Below are positions 53,157-53,196 of a DNA stretch of 53,196 nucleotides, piece by piece; positions within the stretch are counted from its first letter, which is position 1; each line of letters opens with the position of its first letter. The notes under the pieces were generated by a model. That model was not told the origin of the DNA, made no database searches, and worked only from the letters and a program-made list of their open reading frames with translations. A program made the position numbers and the translations under genes. This stretch comes from Dyella solisilvae (GTDB lineage: Bacteria; Pseudomonadota; Gammaproteobacteria; Xanthomonadales; Rhodanobacteraceae), in the NCBI RefSeq assembly GCF_003351225.1, contig NZ_QQSY01000002.1, positions 404,722-457,917 of the forward strand. The letters are read 5' to 3'.

Positions 53157-53196
53157 ATGGCGCGGCGGGCGGGTGGAGGAATAGCCCGAAGGGTGG
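53157..53196 (+). repeat. Module C of composite repeat, right copy (cut by window end)
   Basis: Nearly identical to 273-313. The window ends within it, so its continuation (hairpin and further module D) is not visible. Confidence 0.8.

Larger units (their letters stand above)
52448..53196. other. Repeat-rich intergenic region at right end, no credible gene
   Basis: This stretch mirrors the left end of the window: a palindromic repeat at 52650-52669, the inverted module D hairpin at 52756-52791, module A at 52914-53004, a degenerate heptamer tract and module C at 53157-53196, where the window stops inside the repeat. No reading frame is convincing. Confidence 0.75.

Overview
The window looks like chromosomal DNA of a GC-rich gammaproteobacterium of the order Xanthomonadales, probably family Rhodanobacteraceae (Dyella, Luteibacter or Rhodanobacter type). 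This is an inference from three things: an 11-gene type II secretion operon in the xps order E-F-G-H-I-J-K-L-M-N-D, a TorF-type porin and a secreted S53 peptidase, and interspersed palindromic repeats typical of the group. No rRNA, tRNA, CRISPR array, insertion sequence or phage gene was recognised.

Layout. 1-764 and 52448-53196 hold two copies of one composite intergenic repeat, so the window is framed by direct repeats about 53 kb apart. 765-3960 is a tightly coupled block: ECF sigma factor, zinc-finger anti-sigma factor, S8 peptidase, TorF porin. 4140-12028 holds a secreted beta-propeller protein, a beta-lactamase-fold serine hydrolase, a PD40 repeat protein, a VOC protein, a SnoaL-like protein and the helicase HrpB. 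12.0-22.9 kb is a looser, accessory-looking stretch: VOC proteins, a desaturase, orphan secreted or membrane proteins, a TIR-domain protein coupled to a c-heme/HAMP sensor, and an S53 peptidase. It has several gaps of 300-750 bases with no gene.

22.9-28.6 kb holds tautomerase, SDR and LysR genes on one strand, a GH92 alpha-mannosidase and a VOC/AraC pair. 28.8-39.7 kb is the complete T2SS operon except the prepilin peptidase. It is followed by tatD, a 1258-residue membrane patatin-like protein, rluE, a lipoprotein methyltransferase, a glutathione-dependent formaldehyde dehydrogenase, a LysR regulator, a small conserved-looking protein, a GH3 glycosidase and an aldo/keto reductase.

How the parts may work together (inference): the secreted hydrolases (S8, S53, GH92, GH3, the serine hydrolase) have Sec-type signal peptides and could use the T2SS encoded here. 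Two signalling modules stand out. One is the sigma/anti-sigma/protease/porin circuit, in which the anti-sigma factor's periplasmic end resembles a protease propeptide. The other is the two-gene heme-sensor plus TIR cassette, in which a TIR effector seems to occupy the place usually held by a kinase or cyclase.
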